Shown here in pieces: positions 15,623 to 24,408 of a stretch of DNA of 64,000 bases (position 1 is its first letter; every line of letters starts with the position of its first letter). The DNA lies in contig NZ_CAJURG010000001.1 of the NCBI RefSeq assembly GCF_910588715.1, positions 526,101 to 590,100 of the forward strand, read 5' to 3'. A program made the translations under genes and the position numbers. The notes under the pieces were generated by a model. The model saw nothing but the letters and a program-made list of their open reading frames with translations, was not told where the DNA came from and did no database searches. Source of the DNA: an uncultured Clostridium sp. (lineage in GTDB: Bacteria; Bacillota; Clostridia; Clostridiales; Clostridiaceae).

Positions 15623-16402
15623 TTAGTTCCAATTATTCATTACACCATCCCACATCATCTTACCACATTTAGCTAAAGATACTGTTCCATATACACTATT
15701 AGGTATATCTTGAGATAAAACAGTAAATGCAAATTTACCTTTTGGAAGCTCTAAATATGCTGTATCATTTTCAACACCCTTTTTATCTCCTGTTTTACTT
15801 GATATTTCAATTTTTAAATCATCAGGAATATATAAAGCTAACTTATTTTTTATTTGTTGTCTTCTTAAAATATCTATAAGCATTTGCCCATTGTCTTTAC
15901 TTAAAAAAGTTCCATTTGCTAAGTGCTTCCATATTTTTGATAAATCATAAGCTGTTGTTATGTTTTCAACATCTGTTATAGCTGTTCTTTCATCATTTGT
16001 CTTTCTATTTAATCTAGTATTTTTTAATCCCATAGCTATAATATCTTCATTTATTTGCTGCATTCCTAATATATCAATAATCTTATTAGTAGCTGTATTA
16101 TCACTTTGAATTAGCATAATTACCATAAGCTCAAATACTGTGTATTCTCTTTCATTAAATTCATGGATTATCCCTGTTCCATAAACCTTGTCAGAAGTTT
16201 CTATTTTTATTTTATCCATAAAATCAATTTTTTTATCTTCAACTGCTTTTATTAGAGAAACAGCTATTGGAAGCTTCATACATCCCGCTGCTGTCATAGA
16301 AACATTTTCATTGTATCCATACACATATCCGCTTTTTAAATCTTCAAAAAAGAAACTGTACTTTCCAATTCTTGATTCTAAATACTTCTTTATCTCTTTC
16401 AT
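15623..16402 (-). CDS. Class A beta-lactamase-fold protein lacking the active-site serine
   Basis: The 259-residue product follows the class A beta-lactamase/serine hydrolase layout. It has an SDN motif (QSDNTATNKII), a KTG motif (SSKTGDKKGVENDTAYL) and the helix that normally starts with SxxK. Here that motif reads GCMK (TAAGCMKLPIAVSLI): the codon is GGA, so glycine replaces the nucleophile. There is no signal peptide or lipobox; the sequence starts MKEIKKYLESRIGKYSFFFED, so it is probably cytoplasmic. It is unlikely to be a working beta-lactamase; a binding or regulatory role, or use of the neighbouring cysteine, is possible. The ribosome site is AGGAGGG. It stands alone next to the pyr promoter. 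Confidence 0.75.
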   Translation of the reverse strand: MKEIKKYLESRIGKYSFFFEDLKSGYVYGYNENVSMTAAGCMKLPIAVSLIKAVEDKKIDFMDKIKIETSDKVYGTGIIHEFNEREYTVFELMVIMLIQSDNTATNKIIDILGMQQINEDIIAMGLKNTRLNRKTNDERTAITDVENITTAYDLSKIWKHLANGTFLSKDNGQMLIDILRRQQIKNKLALYIPDDLKIEISSKTGDKKGVENDTAYLELPKGKFAFTVLSQDIPNSVYGTVSLAKCGKMMWDGVMNNWN

Positions 16403-16522
16403 AATACCCTCCTAAATCCAATTACTCAAATATTTCTTTTACTTTAATATAATTATATCATATTGTCAGAATATTTTGAAGTATTATCCTTTAAATATTA
16501 CATTATTATCCATAAATAAAAA

Positions 16523-16593
16523 TAGTGGTAAGATTTAAATATAGAAATTAGTTATATTTAAACTCACTTCTATATTATTTCCTCTTACCACTA
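16523..16593 (-). terminator. Terminator of pfkA
   Basis: TAGTGGTAAGA and TCTTACCACTA (16523-16533 and 16583-16593) close a long stem with more pairing inside (AATATAGAA with TTCTATATT). ATTTTTATTT follows on the minus strand. Confidence 0.75.
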
Positions 16594-16623
16594 ATAATAT
16601 TTAAATTTTAAAAATATTATTAC

Positions 16624-17724
16624 TTATTCAGCAAAAGTAATACCTATTTTCTTAGCAACTTGAACTAATTCACCATCCACATTAACATTTTTAGTCTTTT
16701 GTCCAATTACATTTTCTAAACTATCACTACTTATAGTGTCACCCTTTAAACAAACCATTTCTCCAAACTTACCATTCATCATAAGCTCAACAGCTGCAAC
16801 ACCATATCTTGTTGATAATATTCTATCATACGTTGAAGTGTTTCCCCCTCTTTGTATATGACCTAATACTGTACATCTAACTTCGTGATCATTAATTAAC
16901 TTTTCTAAATCATTTGCTATCTTGTTTCCTATTCCACCTAATCTTATAGGATCTGGACTATCTGCAACAATTTTTGCTACAACAACTTCACCATCTTTAG
17001 GTTTAGCTCCCTCTGATACAACTATAATTGTAAAGTTTTTACCTTGCTCTTCTCTTTCTCTTACCTTTTCAGCAATTTTATTAATATCATATGGAATTTC
17101 TGGTAAAAGTATAATATCTGCTGAACCTGCAATTCCAGCTTCTAATGCTATCCATCCAGCATTTCTTCCCATTACCTCACATAACATTATTCTATGGTGT
17201 GATTCTGCAGTTGTATGAAGTCTATCTAAAGACTCTGTTACAACATCAATTGCAGTATTAAAACCAAAAGTTACATCTGTTGATGCTAAATCATTATCAA
17301 TAGTTTTAGGAACACCTATTACTTTAACACCTTTTCTTGCAAAATCCCTTGCAGATGTTAATGTACCATCTCCTCCTATAACTACTAATACATCAACGCC
17401 TTCCTTTTTTAAATTTTCTACAGCTACATCAGAAACATCTCTTTTTACCATTTCCCCGTTTTCTTCAACGAAATAATCAAACAAATTATCTTTATTTGAA
17501 CTATAAAGAATAGTACCTCCTCTATGTAATATTCCTGATACTGTATCTAATGTTAATGGAATAAAATCATTATTATAAAGTCCTCTATATCCAAATTTAT
17601 ATCCAATTACTTCAATCCCATAATTTAAGATTGCTGTTCTTGTTACAGCTCTTATTACTGCATTTAAGCCTGGACAATCTCCACCACCTGTTAATAAAGC
17701 TATTTTTTTAATTTTTTGTTCCAT
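16624..17724 (-). CDS. pfkA: 6-phosphofructokinase
   Basis: This 366-residue enzyme phosphorylates fructose 6-phosphate in glycolysis. LTGGGDCPGLNAVIRA starts the phosphate-donor site, VVIGGDGTLTSA the adenine/diphosphate loop, GVPKTIDNDL holds the catalytic aspartate, and MGRNAGWIALE and LGHIQRGGNTS bind the sugar phosphate. Length and motifs fit the longer mixed-substrate group rather than the 320-residue E. coli PfkA. GGDGT has the glycine typical of ATP enzymes, but PKTIDND has the lysine typical of pyrophosphate enzymes, so the donor is best called ATP with caution. The ribosome site is GGAGG. No pyk follows it. Confidence 0.9.
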   Translation of the reverse strand: MEQKIKKIALLTGGGDCPGLNAVIRAVTRTAILNYGIEVIGYKFGYRGLYNNDFIPLTLDTVSGILHRGGTILYSSNKDNLFDYFVEENGEMVKRDVSDVAVENLKKEGVDVLVVIGGDGTLTSARDFARKGVKVIGVPKTIDNDLASTDVTFGFNTAIDVVTESLDRLHTTAESHHRIMLCEVMGRNAGWIALEAGIAGSADIILLPEIPYDINKIAEKVREREEQGKNFTIIVVSEGAKPKDGEVVVAKIVADSPDPIRLGGIGNKIANDLEKLINDHEVRCTVLGHIQRGGNTSTYDRILSTRYGVAAVELMMNGKFGEMVCLKGDTISSDSLENVIGQKTKNVNVDGELVQVAKKIGITFAE

Positions 17725-17895
17725 TTGAAAATTCCTCCCTACCCCATTATCTAATAATTTTCAGCAATTTTCTTAGTTAAACCTTTTCTTTCTACACTCT
17801 TATTCATAAAATTCTGAATATTTATCCTGTATTTATAATATCATAATTTCAAATATCTGGAAAGCATTTTTTGAACAATTCACTTTTTAATTAAT

Positions 17896-17936
17896 AAATA
17901 TAAAAGGTAGATTATAAAAATCTACCTTTTATATTT
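17896..17936 (-). terminator. Terminator of the TPR protein gene
   Basis: An 18-base perfect stem (17896-17913 with 17919-17936) around TATAA, with T-rich flanks, just after the stop. Confidence 0.8.
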
Positions 17937-17958
17937 CTATATTATTTACTTGTGTTTA

Positions 17959-19599
17959 TTAATATGACAACTTTAAGTTTTCAAGATTAATAATTGTATT
18001 TTCATCATTAACATATTTATCATATACTTTTTTAATTGCTTCATAGTTACTTGTAATTAATTCCTTTGATTCTTGATCTAAATCATCTTGCATATCATTA
18101 TATGCAGACTCTATATTTGAATATCCTCTCCATATATCTTTATCTACCATTACATAGTAACAAGCAGCATTATTAAGAATTAAAGCATCTTTTTCATTTA
18201 ATGAATATGCTTTTCTTATATTTTCAATTGCTTTCTCATAATCTTTATTATTAAAATATACAGTTCCTAGACTTCTATAATATTTATAGTTATCTTCATT
18301 TATAGATATTGCTTTTTTTAAGTTTACAACAGCTTCATCATTATCTCTCATAGCTAAGTTAACAAAAGCTAAATCATAATATATTGCATCTTCATTTTTA
18401 TTTAAAGATAATGCAAAGTTAAAGCTTTCTTTAGCTTTTTCATAATTTTTCAAATCATTTTCATATATTTTTCCTATGCTCGTAATTAAATTATAATTAA
18501 ATGGCTCATTATATAGAGCTGTTCTAAAATATCCTTCAAGCTTATCTAAGCTTCCTTTTGCAATTAATATTTCAGGAATTAAAATTCCATATACATTAGA
18601 ATATAAAGGATTATCTATAATAGCATTATTGCAATATTCTAAAGCCTTATCATATTCTCCATTATTGTAAAGTTCTAAAGCTTTTACATAATTGTACACA
18701 TATGATTTTTCATCTAACTTATCAACTTCTATTGTGCTATTAACTTCATCATTTAAAATATTTATTAAATTCATATTAGATTCATATAAGGAATTAATTT
18801 CATTTAACCAAATCTTATAAACTTCTTCTTGTGGATTTTCTTCTAATAATTTTTTAACCTTTTTTAATAAATTATTTTTATCAAATTCACAAGTTTCCAT
18901 TATAACATCAAATGACTTTATTTCATTTTTATCTAATTCATAAGATTTCTTTAAATTATCTAAACCATCATCATAATTACCTAACATAATTTGCATTTTA
19001 GCTAAAATTGCTAAATCATATGCACTTTTAGTGTCTACTGAATAAAAATTAACAACTTCTTCTGCTAATTTTTTATCATCATTACCTAAATACACTGCAA
19101 ACATAGTTTTTAATAATGGTTTATATGTATTATATAAATCTAAATAATATTTTCCAAAACTTTCTGCTTGTTCTAATTCATTATTTATATAAAAAGTAAA
19201 TATAACTTGATTTATTAACTCTTTATCTTGTTCTATATACTTATCACTATCTTCTGCTATTAACTTATCTCTTTTTACTATAGCTTCTCTTAGTAAATTA
19301 TCTGATTTAGTTATATCACCTTTTACAGAATAAACTTCTGCTTCTTTAACAGTCCATATTGGCCACTCATCTTTACTTTGCATTAACTTATATTCATTAA
19401 TAGATTCATCAAACTTTCCATCATAATAATATTGTTCAGCTTTATTATCGCTTAATGTTACTGTTTTATCACCCATTATAGCTTGTATTGATACTAGTAT
19501 TACAAATGCAAAAGCTATAGATAATATTAAGGTTACTATAGAGCCTATATATTTATTTTCTTTATTTTCCTTTAAGGAGTCGTTCTTTTTTCTTTCCAT
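17959..19599 (-). CDS. Membrane-anchored TPR-repeat protein
   Basis: The product has about 546 residues. A short basic cytoplasmic end (ERKKNDSLKENKEN) and one membrane helix (YIGSIVTLILSIAFAFVILVSI) precede an extracytoplasmic solenoid of tetratricopeptide-like repeats. Clear TPR units appear near the end, for example YDLAFVNLAMRDNDEAVVNL and YRSLGTVYFNNKDYEKAIEN. Such domains usually hold protein partners; no catalytic motif is visible. An ATG at 19611 is in frame, but ATGGAGGAA there is the ribosome site (GGAGG) of the ATG at 19599, so I use 19599. It is a single-gene unit. No specific function can be named. Confidence 0.7.
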   Translation of the reverse strand: MERKKNDSLKENKENKYIGSIVTLILSIAFAFVILVSIQAIMGDKTVTLSDNKAEQYYYDGKFDESINEYKLMQSKDEWPIWTVKEAEVYSVKGDITKSDNLLREAIVKRDKLIAEDSDKYIEQDKELINQVIFTFYINNELEQAESFGKYYLDLYNTYKPLLKTMFAVYLGNDDKKLAEEVVNFYSVDTKSAYDLAILAKMQIMLGNYDDGLDNLKKSYELDKNEIKSFDVIMETCEFDKNNLLKKVKKLLEENPQEEVYKIWLNEINSLYESNMNLINILNDEVNSTIEVDKLDEKSYVYNYVKALELYNNGEYDKALEYCNNAIIDNPLYSNVYGILIPEILIAKGSLDKLEGYFRTALYNEPFNYNLITSIGKIYENDLKNYEKAKESFNFALSLNKNEDAIYYDLAFVNLAMRDNDEAVVNLKKAISINEDNYKYYRSLGTVYFNNKDYEKAIENIRKAYSLNEKDALILNNAACYYVMVDKDIWRGYSNIESAYNDMQDDLDQESKELITSNYEAIKKVYDKYVNDENTIINLENLKLSY

Positions 19600-19715
19600 A
19601 AATTCCTCCATATTGGTTTAATATTTTTCATTATACACTATAATATTACCAAATTCCTTAATATTTTTCAAATATTTATTAAAATCAAAAAATATTCTGG
19701 AATTTTACTTAGAAA

Positions 19716-19746
19716 TAGGAGTTAAAAAATATATTTTTAACTCCTA
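19716..19746 (-). terminator. Terminator of the ABC importer operon
   Basis: TAGGAGTTAAAAA and TTTTTAACTCCTA pair around a 5-base loop, 25 bases after the permease stop. Confidence 0.75.
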
Positions 19747-19771
19747 AATAAGCTTTTCTACTTTTTTAATT

Positions 19772-20566
19772 TTATGAATCTTCTTTTTTTATTAATCTAT
19801 TTTCAACAACTGCTACTATTTCATACATTATAAAAGCTATAACTGATAAAATAACTATACTCATCATTACCATATCTAATTGGGCAATTTGTCCACCATA
19901 TACAATTAAAAAACCTAATCCTTCTCTAGCAACTAAGAATTCTCCCATAATTACTCCAACCCATGATAATCCTACATTTATCTTTAAAGCTGAAATTATA
20001 ACTGGAATACATGCTGGAAAAATTAAATATCTTAATGTTTGCCATTTACTTGCACCAAATGTTTTCATTAATAATATTTTCCCCTTATCTACCTCTTTAA
20101 ATCCAGTTAAAACACTTATTATGGTTGTAACTATTGAAATCAGTAAAGCAATAGTTATAATAGCTGATGTTCCATTTCCAACCCAAAATATAATTATAGG
20201 TGCAAGTGCAACCTTAGGAAGAGCATTTAAAACTACTAAATATGGATCTAATACTTTACATGCAGTTTCTGATGACCACAGAAATACAGCAACTATAACA
20301 CCAAGAATTGTTCCTAAAACAAATCCTAATATAGTTTCATAGCAAGTTACCCAAATATGTCTTGCTAATGTTCCCCCTTCTATAAATTTAACTAGTGATT
20401 TAACTATTCTACTAGGGCTTGATGTTAAAAATGGATCAATCCATTTAAGTTGTGCTGCTATTTCCCATAGTGAAATAAAAATAACTAATATAGAAATCCT
20501 AAGAATAGTAATTTTAATTTTTCTTTTTTTTATACTTTTTAAATATAATTCATGTTCCTCATTCAT
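19772..20566 (-). CDS. ABC transporter permease (SsuC/TauC/ThiX family)
   Basis: This membrane permease of about 264 residues belongs to the BPD_transp_1 group serving nitrate/sulfonate/taurine/thiamine-precursor importers. The coupling loop is MKTFGASKWQTLRYLIFPACIP, and GLSWVGVIMGEFLVAREGLG is typical of the SsuC branch. The start at 20566 is chosen over the ATG at 20572 because GAGG lies 6 bases before it but touches the other. It overlaps the ATPase gene by 8 bases, a sign of coupled translation. It is the last gene of the three-gene operon. Confidence 0.88.
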   Translation of the reverse strand: MNEEHELYLKSIKKRKIKITILRISILVIFISLWEIAAQLKWIDPFLTSSPSRIVKSLVKFIEGGTLARHIWVTCYETILGFVLGTILGVIVAVFLWSSETACKVLDPYLVVLNALPKVALAPIIIFWVGNGTSAIITIALLISIVTTIISVLTGFKEVDKGKILLMKTFGASKWQTLRYLIFPACIPVIISALKINVGLSWVGVIMGEFLVAREGLGFLIVYGGQIAQLDMVMMSIVILSVIAFIMYEIVAVVENRLIKKEDS

Positions 20567-21326
20567 TTGCATCCTCTATTTCCCCCCATAATTTTTTAAA
20601 GTACTCATTATATTCATTTTCTTTTCTCTTATCAAATGGAGTTAAATAATCTTTTTCAAATGAAATTGTTACATCATCTTTAATTGTTGCTGGTCTAGCA
20701 CTAAGCACTAATACTCTTTTAGACATTGTTATAGCCTCACCTAAATCATGAGTAACCATTATTGCAGTTTTACCTTCTTTTTTTATTATCTCATATACAT
20801 CATCTGTAACCATTAATCTACTTTGATAATCTAAGGCTGAAAAAGGTTCATCTAATAATAATACCTCCGGTTTTAATGCTAATGTCCTTATAAGTGCTAC
20901 CCTCTGCCTCATTCCCCCTGATAATTCAGTTGGTTTATGCTTCTCAAACCTTTCTAATCCGTAATCTCTTAATAATTCGCATGCAAACTCTATGTTTTCT
21001 TTAGTATATATTTTTTTAATCTTTAGTCCTAACATTATATTTTCTCTTACTGTTAACCATGGAAATAAAAAGTCCTTTTGAAACATATATCCCATTTTAT
21101 CTAAATTATTTTTAACTTCTGGATCATTATATTTAACTTCTCCTGAAGAAGGTTTTAAAAGCCCACTAATTATATTTAAAAGAGTAGATTTCCCACAACC
21201 TGATGGCCCAATTATACTTATAAATTCTCCATTATTAACAGTAAAATTTATATTTTTTAAGGCTTCCGTTACTCCATCTTTCTTATGATAATTCATATTT
21301 ACATTTTTTATCTCTAAGAGACTCAT
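20559..21326 (-). CDS. ABC transporter ATP-binding protein (SsuB/TauB family)
   Basis: This 255-residue ATPase shows Walker A GPSGCGKST, signature LSGGMRQRVALIRTLALKP, Walker B VLLLDEPFSALD and the switch histidine in VTHDLGEA. Sequence order and motifs match the nitrate/sulfonate/taurine importer ATPases. It couples ATP hydrolysis to the permease encoded immediately downstream. The ribosome site is GAGGAGGTG. Confidence 0.9.
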   Translation of the reverse strand: MSLLEIKNVNMNYHKKDGVTEALKNINFTVNNGEFISIIGPSGCGKSTLLNIISGLLKPSSGEVKYNDPEVKNNLDKMGYMFQKDFLFPWLTVRENIMLGLKIKKIYTKENIEFACELLRDYGLERFEKHKPTELSGGMRQRVALIRTLALKPEVLLLDEPFSALDYQSRLMVTDDVYEIIKKEGKTAIMVTHDLGEAITMSKRVLVLSARPATIKDDVTISFEKDYLTPFDKRKENEYNEYFKKLWGEIEDANE

Positions 21327-21368
21327 TTTTTACACCTCCTCTAGTTAATTAAAAGTTTTTAATGTTAA

Positions 21369-22391
21369 TTATTTCATAGCCTTATTTGCAAAATCATTAT
21401 TTACAATAATATCAAAATCTGGTCTTGTTTTTATTAAAGTAGAATCATAACCTTGTATTATATCCATTAATCTATTTAATCCCTCTTCACTTACAACTGG
21501 ATTTTCTGAATAAGCATCTATACTCTTATAATTATCAATAACTTGGGCTATAACATCTACATCTGTTCCAGGAAAATATGAAGATATTGATTTCGCAACT
21601 TCTTCATTTGTATGTTCTTTAACCCATTGTTGAGCTTTATATATTGCATTTGTAAATTTTTGTACTACTTCTGGATTTTTATCCATGTAAGATTTTGTTG
21701 TATAAAAACATGTATATGATATATTACCTGCTGATTCTCCAACAGAAGCTACAATACTTCCACCTTCATCATTTTCAAGCATTGTTGCTGTAGGCTCAAA
21801 TAATGCTACATAATCACCAGTACCTGACTTAAATGCTCCTGAAGTTGCAGTAAAATCAATATTAGTTACCATATTAACATCTGTTAATGGGTTTAATCCA
21901 TTTTCTCTAAGAACATATTCTAATGCCATTTCTGGTATTCCACCCGGTCTTCCACCAATAAGCTCTTTTCCTTTTAGTGATCTCCAATTAAAATTTTCTT
22001 CTGCTTCTCTTCCTACTAAAAATGAACCATCTCTTTGAGTAAGTTGTCCAAATACTACTGGATAATCTTCTCTTCCTTGATTATAGATATAAACTACTTG
22101 CTCTGGCCCTGAAAAACCAATATCAGCATTTTTACTTAATAATTGTTGCATAGTCTTATCTGCACCTTGTCCAGTAGATAAATCAATTTTTAAACCTTCT
22201 TCTTCAAAAAATCCTTCACTAATTGCTACATACATAGGTGCATAAAATACAGACCTAACAACTTCATTCAATCTAACAGTTTGTAACTTATTATTACCTT
22301 TATCTGTTGATTTTTGACATCCAACAAAGGAAATTCCCACAATAACTACTAATGCTATAACAGTAGCAAATCTTTTAAAGAACTTACACAT
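21369..22391 (-). CDS. ABC substrate-binding lipoprotein (NMT1/SsuA-like)
   Basis: The mature receptor is a lipoprotein of about 340 residues. The signal peptide (MCKFFKRFATVIALVVIVG) ends in a lipobox SFVGC. The NMT1/SsuA fold is shown by RSVFYAPMYVAISEGFFEEEGL, then a GADKTMQQLLSKNADIGFSG segment and LKGKELIGGRPGGIPEM. Relatives bind sulfonates, nitrate, thiamine precursors or similar ligands; the ligand here is unknown. The start at 22391 is set by GGAG 5 bases upstream; a longer in-frame start at 22436 would bury the signal peptide. It is the first gene of the operon. I looked for a TPP riboswitch upstream and saw none. Confidence 0.85.
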   Translation of the reverse strand: MCKFFKRFATVIALVVIVGISFVGCQKSTDKGNNKLQTVRLNEVVRSVFYAPMYVAISEGFFEEEGLKIDLSTGQGADKTMQQLLSKNADIGFSGPEQVVYIYNQGREDYPVVFGQLTQRDGSFLVGREAEENFNWRSLKGKELIGGRPGGIPEMALEYVLRENGLNPLTDVNMVTNIDFTATSGAFKSGTGDYVALFEPTATMLENDEGGSIVASVGESAGNISYTCFYTTKSYMDKNPEVVQKFTNAIYKAQQWVKEHTNEEVAKSISSYFPGTDVDVIAQVIDNYKSIDAYSENPVVSEEGLNRLMDIIQGYDSTLIKTRPDFDIIVNNDFANKAMK

Positions 22392-22699
22392 CTTTACTCC
22401 TTTTTTAGATAAACTAATTATATTATTATAATTCATATTATGATTTGTAATTATCTTTTGTTAATTAATGATAGTTAAGATTTATAGAAGTTTTTAAAGT
22501 TATTCCTTAAATGATATTAAGCAATATAAATTAAAATTATGAAGTACTTATAAGTATTTACTATTCTTTTTTTAAATGTTAAAGTATTTTGTATATAACT
22601 TTTTAAATTTAAGTTTTAACTTTTTATAAGGTTTTAAAAATAATTTATTAAAATTTTATAATGAAAAACTGTAAGATAAAAGAAAGGACTGATTTATAA
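22392..22699. other. AT-rich divergent intergenic region
   Basis: This 308-base gap separates the divergent ABC importer and lrgA genes. It should hold both promoters. A plus-strand TATAAT at 22657-22662 could serve lrgA, but no convincing -35 accompanies it. I see no riboswitch, repeat or small gene. Confidence 0.4.
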
Positions 22700-23089
22700 A
22701 TGAAATTTTTTAGAGAATCTATTTTACTTCTTAGCATTTATTTTGCAGGTGAAATAATTTCAAAATTACTTAACTTGCCTGTTCCAGGAAGTATAATAGG
22801 AATGGTTTTACTATTTGTTTTGTTAACATCAAACATAATAAAAGTTGAAAAAGTTGAAAATTTAGCTAATTTCTTTTTAGATCATTTAGCATTTTTCTTT
22901 ATTCCAGCTGCTGTTGGACTTATGACATCATTTGCATCTCTTAAGGGAAGCATTTTAAAAATAATAATTTTATGTATATTAACAACTATAATTGTTATTG
23001 GTATTACAGGAATTATAGTTCAATTTATATGCAATAAAAAATCTCCTAAAGATAACAAAAAAAACTTAATTAACAAAAAGGGGGCTTAA
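22700..23089 (+). CDS. lrgA: LrgA/CidA-family holin-like membrane protein
   Basis: This 129-residue protein has four predicted membrane segments and the family core NLPVPGSIIGMVLLFVLL, then FFLDHLAFFFIPAAVGLM. LrgA/CidA proteins resemble phage holins and affect autolysis; in other bacteria LrgAB is also linked to pyruvate or glycolate transport. The C-terminus is a lysine-rich cytoplasmic tail. It starts after AAAGGAC and ends 4 bases before the lrgB ATG, so the two form an operon. No LytSR regulator is present in the window. Confidence 0.88.
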   Translation: MKFFRESILLLSIYFAGEIISKLLNLPVPGSIIGMVLLFVLLTSNIIKVEKVENLANFFLDHLAFFFIPAAVGLMTSFASLKGSILKIIILCILTTIIVIGITGIIVQFICNKKSPKDNKKNLINKKGA

Positions 23090-23093
23090 TTAA

Positions 23094-23795
23094 ATGGATG
23101 TGTTTACAAATAATATGTTCTTTGGAATATTCATTTCTTTAATTGCTTTTGAAATAGGTTTATTTATTTATAAAAAAACAAAATTTCCACTTTTTAATCC
23201 ACTTCTAATAGCTACAATACTTGTAATTGGATTTTTAAAAATATTTAATATTGATTTTGATACTTATAATAAAGGTGGACAATTTATAAATGTATTTCTT
23301 GGGCCAGCTACAGTTGTTTTAGCTGTTCCTTTATATAAAAATTTATCATTACTTAAAGAAAACTTTTTACCTATATTTACTGGAATTTTTGTTGGAAGCT
23401 TAGTTAGTGTGTTATCAGTTATTTCAATTTCACTTTTCTTAGGATTAGATAATAGTTTAACTGCTTCTTTATTATCAAAAAGTGTTACCACACCTATAGG
23501 TATTGAAATAACTAATAGTTTGGGTGGAAATTCATCAATAACAGTTTTAGCTATTGTTCTTTCTGGAATAATGGGGGCTGTAGTTGGGCCTACTGTTTTT
23601 AAAGTTTTAAGAATCAATCATCCAATTGCTAAAGGTATTTCTTTAGGAACAGCTTCTCATGCAGTTGGAACAAGCAAGGCTTTAGAAATTGGTGAAACTG
23701 AAGGGGCTATGAGCTCATTATCAATTGGGGTTGCAGGAATATTAACTGTATTTTTAGCACCTGTTTGTTACTCAATTTTATCAATATTTATGTAA
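23094..23795 (+). CDS. lrgB: LrgB/CidB-family membrane protein
   Basis: This 233-residue protein has seven or more membrane segments, with family motifs FLGPATVVLAVPLYKN, LLSKSVTTPIGIEI and HAVGTSKALEIGETEGAMSSLSIG. It works with LrgA, encoded just upstream. The AAAGGGGG ribosome site overlaps the end of lrgA, so translation is coupled. A terminator follows. Confidence 0.9.
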   Translation: MDVFTNNMFFGIFISLIAFEIGLFIYKKTKFPLFNPLLIATILVIGFLKIFNIDFDTYNKGGQFINVFLGPATVVLAVPLYKNLSLLKENFLPIFTGIFVGSLVSVLSVISISLFLGLDNSLTASLLSKSVTTPIGIEITNSLGGNSSITVLAIVLSGIMGAVVGPTVFKVLRINHPIAKGISLGTASHAVGTSKALEIGETEGAMSSLSIGVAGILTVFLAPVCYSILSIFM

Positions 23796-23820
23796 ATAAT
23801 TATAGTGATTTTAAGATAAT

Positions 23821-23860
23821 AAATCTGTCTAATACTTTAAATTTAATATTAGGCAGATTT
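23821..23860 (+). terminator. Terminator of lrgAB
   Basis: AAATCTGTCTAATACT (23821-23836) pairs with ATATTAGGCAGATTT through two G-T pairs, followed by a short T-tract. Confidence 0.7.
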
Positions 23861-23990
23861 ACTTTATAAAAATTGCTTAAATCATATTAAGGATTTTTTT
23901 ATTTAACTTTTGATTCTCCACTTAATAGGTTTTCTAGTTTTCACAATATCAAAATTTTCATAAATCTATGTAACAGTATATTTCATAAAA

Positions 23991-24357
23991 TTATACTTTT
24001 CTAAGTAAATTCTAGATATGCTATAATAAGTTTAACAGGGACAAGTATTATAGAAGGGTTATAGTTCCTATTAAATTCTCGATATGCTATAATATTTTAA
24101 AGAAAATAAATTTGATAAAATGAGTTATAGTTCCTATTAAATTCTCGATATGCTATAATGGTGAGGGGATAGGCAAAACGTGCAAGGTTGTTATAGTTCC
24201 TATTAAATTCTCGATATGCTATAATGAAGGCGACAATGAAAAAGCTATAGAAAGAGTTATAGTTCCTATTAAATTCTCGATATGCTATAATTAACCAAAG
24301 AAGCATACCTAATACTATCACGTTATAGTTCCTATTAAATTCTCGATATGCTATAAT
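23991..24357 (+). CRISPR. Type II-C CRISPR array: five 36-base repeats, one degenerate end repeat, five 30-base spacers
   Basis: Identical repeats lie at 24058-24093, 24124-24159, 24190-24225, 24256-24291 and 24322-24357. Each begins GTTATAGTTCC and ends GATATGCTATAAT. A diverged 37-base copy at 23991-24027 forms the left end. All five spacers are exactly 30 bases. The tracrRNA anti-repeat at 28326-28361 lies on the minus strand, so crRNA must be read from the plus strand, opposite to cas9-cas2. The last nine bases of each repeat, TGCTATAAT, form an extended -10 promoter, as known for Neisseria and Campylobacter type II-C arrays, so each spacer may have its own transcription start. Confidence 0.97.
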
Positions 24358-24364
24358 AGAAAGT

Positions 24365-24404
24365 CTAAAAGTCCTTAGAATCACTAAGATTTAAGGACTT
24401 TTAG
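24365..24404. terminator. Bidirectional terminator between the array and cas2
   Basis: CTAAAAGTCCTTA (24365-24377) pairs with TAAGGACTTTTAG (24392-24404). It can end array transcription from the left and cas transcription from the right. Confidence 0.75.
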
Positions 24405-24408
24405 TTTA

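Noticed and set aside
15623..16402. Beta-lactam resistance enzyme
   Set aside because: The nucleophilic serine of SxxK is replaced by glycine and there is no export signal.
22392..22699. TPP riboswitch upstream of the NMT1-like binding protein gene
   Set aside because: NMT1-like receptors often bind thiamine precursors, but the conserved CTGAGA and related segments are absent on the correct strand.
24097..24384. Minus-strand frame of 95 codons with repeated IIAYREFNRNYN
   Set aside because: It is a translation of the CRISPR repeats; 36-base repeats and 30-base spacers keep one frame open. It has no ribosome site.
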